From contig JAZUCU010000058.1 in the NCBI GenBank assembly GCA_045639325.1, positions 62,001 to 126,000 on the forward strand: a stretch of DNA of 64,000 nt. Reading direction: 5' to 3'. Made by a program: the position numbers and the translations under genes. This DNA comes from RGIG8244 sp045639325 (GTDB lineage: Bacteria > Verrucomicrobiota > Lentisphaeria > Victivallales > UBA1829). This document shows positions 61,742-64,000 of this stretch, piece by piece; position 1 is the first letter of the stretch, and each line of letters starts with the position of its first letter. The notes beneath the pieces are model-generated. The model was not told the origin of the DNA. It did no database searches and saw only the letters and a list, made by a program, of their open reading frames with translations.

Positions 61742-62476
61742 TCAGTCTTTTTTCTTGATATTTTCCTTCGGTTCCACGCAGGGACATTCGATTTTCTGAA
61801 TAATGCGCGGCGCAGCCCATCTTGCAGCGTTTGCCAGAACTTTACGGATGTTTTCATCGTAGAAGATCGGGAAGGTTTCGTGACCGGGGGAGAAATAGAA
61901 GATTCTGCCGTGTCCACGTTCAAATGTCACACCGCTGCGGAAGACTTCGCCGCCTTCGTACCAGGAGATGAAAACAACTTTATCCGGCGTGGGGATGTCG
62001 AAACGTTCGCCGTACATTTCCACGTGAGGCAATTCGAAACATTCGCCGATGCCTTCTGCGATGGGGTGTCCGGGTTCGATATTCCAGATGCGTTCCCGTT
62101 CGCCGATTTCCCGCCATTTGAGAGAGCAGGTCGTGCCGAGCATACGACGGAAGATTTTGGAGAAGTGTGCAGAATGGAGGCAGACAAGCCCCATGCCTTC
62201 GAGGACGCGTTTCTGTACGCGGTCAACGATTTCGTCTGCAACATCTCCATGTTTGCAATGTCCCCACCAGAAAAGCACGTCAGTATTATCCAACACTTCC
62301 TGTGTCAAGCCGTGTTCGGGCATTTCGAGTGTTGCGCAACGGACATCGAATCCGCCGGCGAGTTCGAGTCCTTCGCGGATGGCATTATGCATACCATCGG
62401 GGTAGATTTTTTTTACTGCTTCGTGTGTTTTTTCGTGATAGTACTCATTCCATACGGTAACTCTGATATCAGCCAT
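61742..62476 (-). CDS. ThuA-like domain protein
   Basis: 244 residues. Class I glutamine amidotransferase-like fold: VTVWNEYYHE at the N-terminus, TDVLFWWGHCKHGDV, GMGLVCLHSAHFSKIF and SPGHETFPIFYDENIRKVLANAARW, the C-terminal ThuA pattern. The nucleophile-elbow position reads CLHSAHF, without the amidotransferase GCxG Cys context. ThuA is linked to trehalose and sugar utilisation, but its reaction is uncertain. It lies 106 bases after the glycosidase-like gene and ends with its own terminator. Confidence 0.88.
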   Translation of the reverse strand: MADIRVTVWNEYYHEKTHEAVKKIYPDGMHNAIREGLELAGGFDVRCATLEMPEHGLTQEVLDNTDVLFWWGHCKHGDVADEIVDRVQKRVLEGMGLVCLHSAHFSKIFRRMLGTTCSLKWREIGERERIWNIEPGHPIAEGIGECFELPHVEMYGERFDIPTPDKVVFISWYEGGEVFRSGVTFERGHGRIFYFSPGHETFPIFYDENIRKVLANAARWAAPRIIQKIECPCVEPKENIKKKD

Positions 62477-62582
62477 AATAAATTCCTTTCTGTTAAAACA
62501 ATAATAAATACATTAGCACAGATTTGTTCAAATACAAATCTGTGCCGTATTATTTTACTGTTTTTTTTCAGAAAATCAGTCC

Positions 62583-64000
62583 TTAAAACTTAATAATGAC
62601 TGTTCCGTTTGCGGGGAATGTGACTTTCTGCAGCATTTTTCCATTGAGGTGAATGGATGTGGTATGTTCCCGTGAAAGCAGGTTCTTTGCACACAATTCA
62701 CCGGTTTGCCAGTTGCAGGAGACGATGTCGACGCAATCCAAGCCGAAAACATGTTGTTTATCGGTATCGATGAGGATGCCGCCGAATTCCCGGAGCAATT
62801 TACCCAGATAGAGATACAAGTCGATAAAGAGGGAGTAACTGTTTTCCGGATAGCTCTTCTTGTAGAGACCGGATTCGTCATCCATCTGCGGGTTGTTTTC
62901 GTAGATACTGTAAAGGATCTGATCTTTGTGGGGATTGCCTTCGAGACTTTTTTCATCGCGGTACAGCATAACCTGACGGAATGTAGCGATTGCGCGTTCC
63001 GCATAGATTTTTTTACCGGTCAATTTGTACAGACGCATAATGAGATATGCCACCCATGCGACAGACTGGTTACCGGTTGCGGTACACTGTGTTCTGGAAT
63101 AATCGGGGTAGGGATAATAGCTTGTGGAGATCATACCTTTGGATTTCCATTTGATTTGATCGTAGAACGTGCCGGGGACAGGCGGCACATTGTACCCCAT
63201 CTGCATGATATTGCCGAAGAGCTGAACTTTTTCTGCTGTTTCCAGATAGATGGGATCTTTTTCCTGTTCGTAAAGATCCAGGAATGCCCATAACATGGTT
63301 CGGTATCCATCTACGTCCCACAGGTCGGGATAGTCGGTTTCGCATCCACCCATGGAGAAGAGTCCGAGTTCTTCGATATCGAGCATACAGCGTTCTGCGG
63401 TTTTGAGATAAGCAGTCCGGAGGCGTTCGTCTTTTGTTGCATTGTACAACTTGATGAGGGGCGGGATCCAGGTCTGAGTTTCGGAATACTGGCTGATCCA
63501 ACCGGCTTTTTCTTTCGGGGTGAGGTCATCGTGATAAAGCCGTCTGAAGTGACCATCCTTCTGCTGCAGTTTCAGGACATCCTCGATGATATCAAAAGGA
63601 TAATCGGTTTGGAACAGAGTTTTATCCTGATTGTAAAGGACCATGGCATCATCGATCATTTCCGGCAATGCGAGGGAGTCGACGGCATCTGCTTCGAAGG
63701 GAGCGCCCCAGCCCGTCTTTTCGCAGAACGGCATGATATCGGTCATGAATTTACCGGTGTGGAAAGGATACGTGAGTTTTGTATTGCCGACATAATGGTT
63801 GTAGAGATAGTAATTGATCAACCGTTTTGTCCGTTCTCTGTATTCCGGATTACCGGTTTCTTTCCAACGGCGCAGGAATTCATTTGCTTTGAGCAGGTCA
63901 TATTCCAGCCAGGAGCAACCGAACTGATCCGGGGGTCGGTATCCGTTTTTGAATTGACCGAAGAATTCGGAGAAGTAATGGGCAGCATAATGGTCACCTT
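62583..64000 (-). CDS. Alpha/alpha-barrel glycosidase-like protein, N-terminus beyond window
   Basis: At least 471 residues; the frame is open to the window edge, so the start is not visible. TTG 63821 is not needed as a start, because sequence upstream (GDHYAAHYFSEFF, SWLEYDLLKANEFL) is coding-like. Repeated helix pairs (YLKTAERCMLDIEELG, FLDLYEQEKDPIYLETAEKV, YLIMRLYKLTGKKIYAERAIATF) suggest a six-hairpin toroid of the glycosidase/lyase type. A beta-rich C-terminal piece follows. No family is assigned. It may be co-transcribed with the ThuA-like gene. Confidence 0.65.
   Translation of the reverse strand, partial: GDHYAAHYFSEFFGQFKNGYRPPDQFGCSWLEYDLLKANEFLRRWKETGNPEYRERTKRLINYYLYNHYVGNTKLTYPFHTGKFMTDIMPFCEKTGWGAPFEADAVDSLALPEMIDDAMVLYNQDKTLFQTDYPFDIIEDVLKLQQKDGHFRRLYHDDLTPKEKAGWISQYSETQTWIPPLIKLYNATKDERLRTAYLKTAERCMLDIEELGLFSMGGCETDYPDLWDVDGYRTMLWAFLDLYEQEKDPIYLETAEKVQLFGNIMQMGYNVPPVPGTFYDQIKWKSKGMISTSYYPYPDYSRTQCTATGNQSVAWVAYLIMRLYKLTGKKIYAERAIATFRQVMLYRDEKSLEGNPHKDQILYSIYENNPQMDDESGLYKKSYPENSYSLFIDLYLYLGKLLREFGGILIDTDKQHVFGLDCVDIVSCNWQTGELCAKNLLSREHTTSIHLNGKMLQKVTFPANGTVIIKF

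Noticed and set aside
1..64000. tRNA, rRNA, riboswitch or insertion sequence
   Set aside because: No cloverleaf with a CCA-type end, rRNA signature, transposase motif or paired target-site duplication was recognised by eye. A covariance-model search would be needed to exclude small RNAs.

Overview
The window looks like a chromosomal segment of a Gram-negative anaerobe of the PVC superphylum, most likely Lentisphaerota (Victivallales-like). This assignment is inference. It rests on lpxC and a FabZ-type gene (lipid A, so an outer membrane), a prepilin-like protein with a C-terminal H-x9-DG-type motif, glycosidase genes scattered among housekeeping genes, and GntR/LacI-type regulation of a glycan operon. 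Coding density is high and both strands are used. I saw no rRNA, tRNA, CRISPR array, insertion sequence or prophage.

Layout. 1-3773: pcrA (cut by the window edge), a PHP-type histidinol phosphatase and dnaA on the minus strand, then an AT-rich intergenic region with DnaA-box-like sites that is a candidate replication origin. 3774-7376: nagA, an rRNA-methyltransferase-like gene and a sodium:solute symporter on the plus strand. 7361-9778: a transmembrane Ser/Thr kinase followed in the same frame by 38-residue repeats and a Cys-rich tail, interrupted by a single TAA; this is the most unusual locus. 9977-11508: an unknown membrane protein and a metallophosphoesterase. 11579-22367: a long minus-strand run (rimO, pgsA, hflX, a secreted 1019-residue coiled-coil protein, ebfC, recR, aguB, aguA, a Ca2+/Na+ antiporter, a small secreted protein). 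22475-31973: a membrane glycosyltransferase-like gene, rpsD, murC, a GH2 glycosidase with a divergent AraC regulator, an AEC transporter, a DinJ/YafQ toxin-antitoxin pair and miaA. 32102-38490: lpxC, a double FabZ-like gene, rsmB, an ABC-F ATPase and an NhaC-type antiporter. 38480-41746: feoA-feoB-dtxR with a DtxR-type box at its promoter. 41929-44819: two paralogous secretin-like proteins. 45087-56501: a GH38 mannosidase, transketolase, and a five-gene glycan operon (regulator, pseudopilin, LamG protein, CBM9-like/hydrolase protein, deacetylase-like protein). 56747-59544: an HD hydrolase and an amino-acid ABC transporter whose binding protein and permease are fused. 59702-64000: tsf and rpsB, a ThuA-like gene and a truncated glycosidase-like gene.

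How the parts fit. NagA, GH2, GH38, the CBM9/LamG operon, ThuA and the SSS symporter fit a lifestyle of scavenging host or dietary glycans, each with local regulation. AguA and AguB convert agmatine to putrescine. Many promoters share one look: a TTGAMA-like -35, a 16-18 bp spacer and TATATT-like -10, several with an extended TGC just before the -10. The main leads are the kinase/repeat/Cys-rich protein with its in-frame stop, the paired secretins without other secretion genes, the pseudopilin inside a glycan operon, and the double FabZ protein with one degenerate active site.
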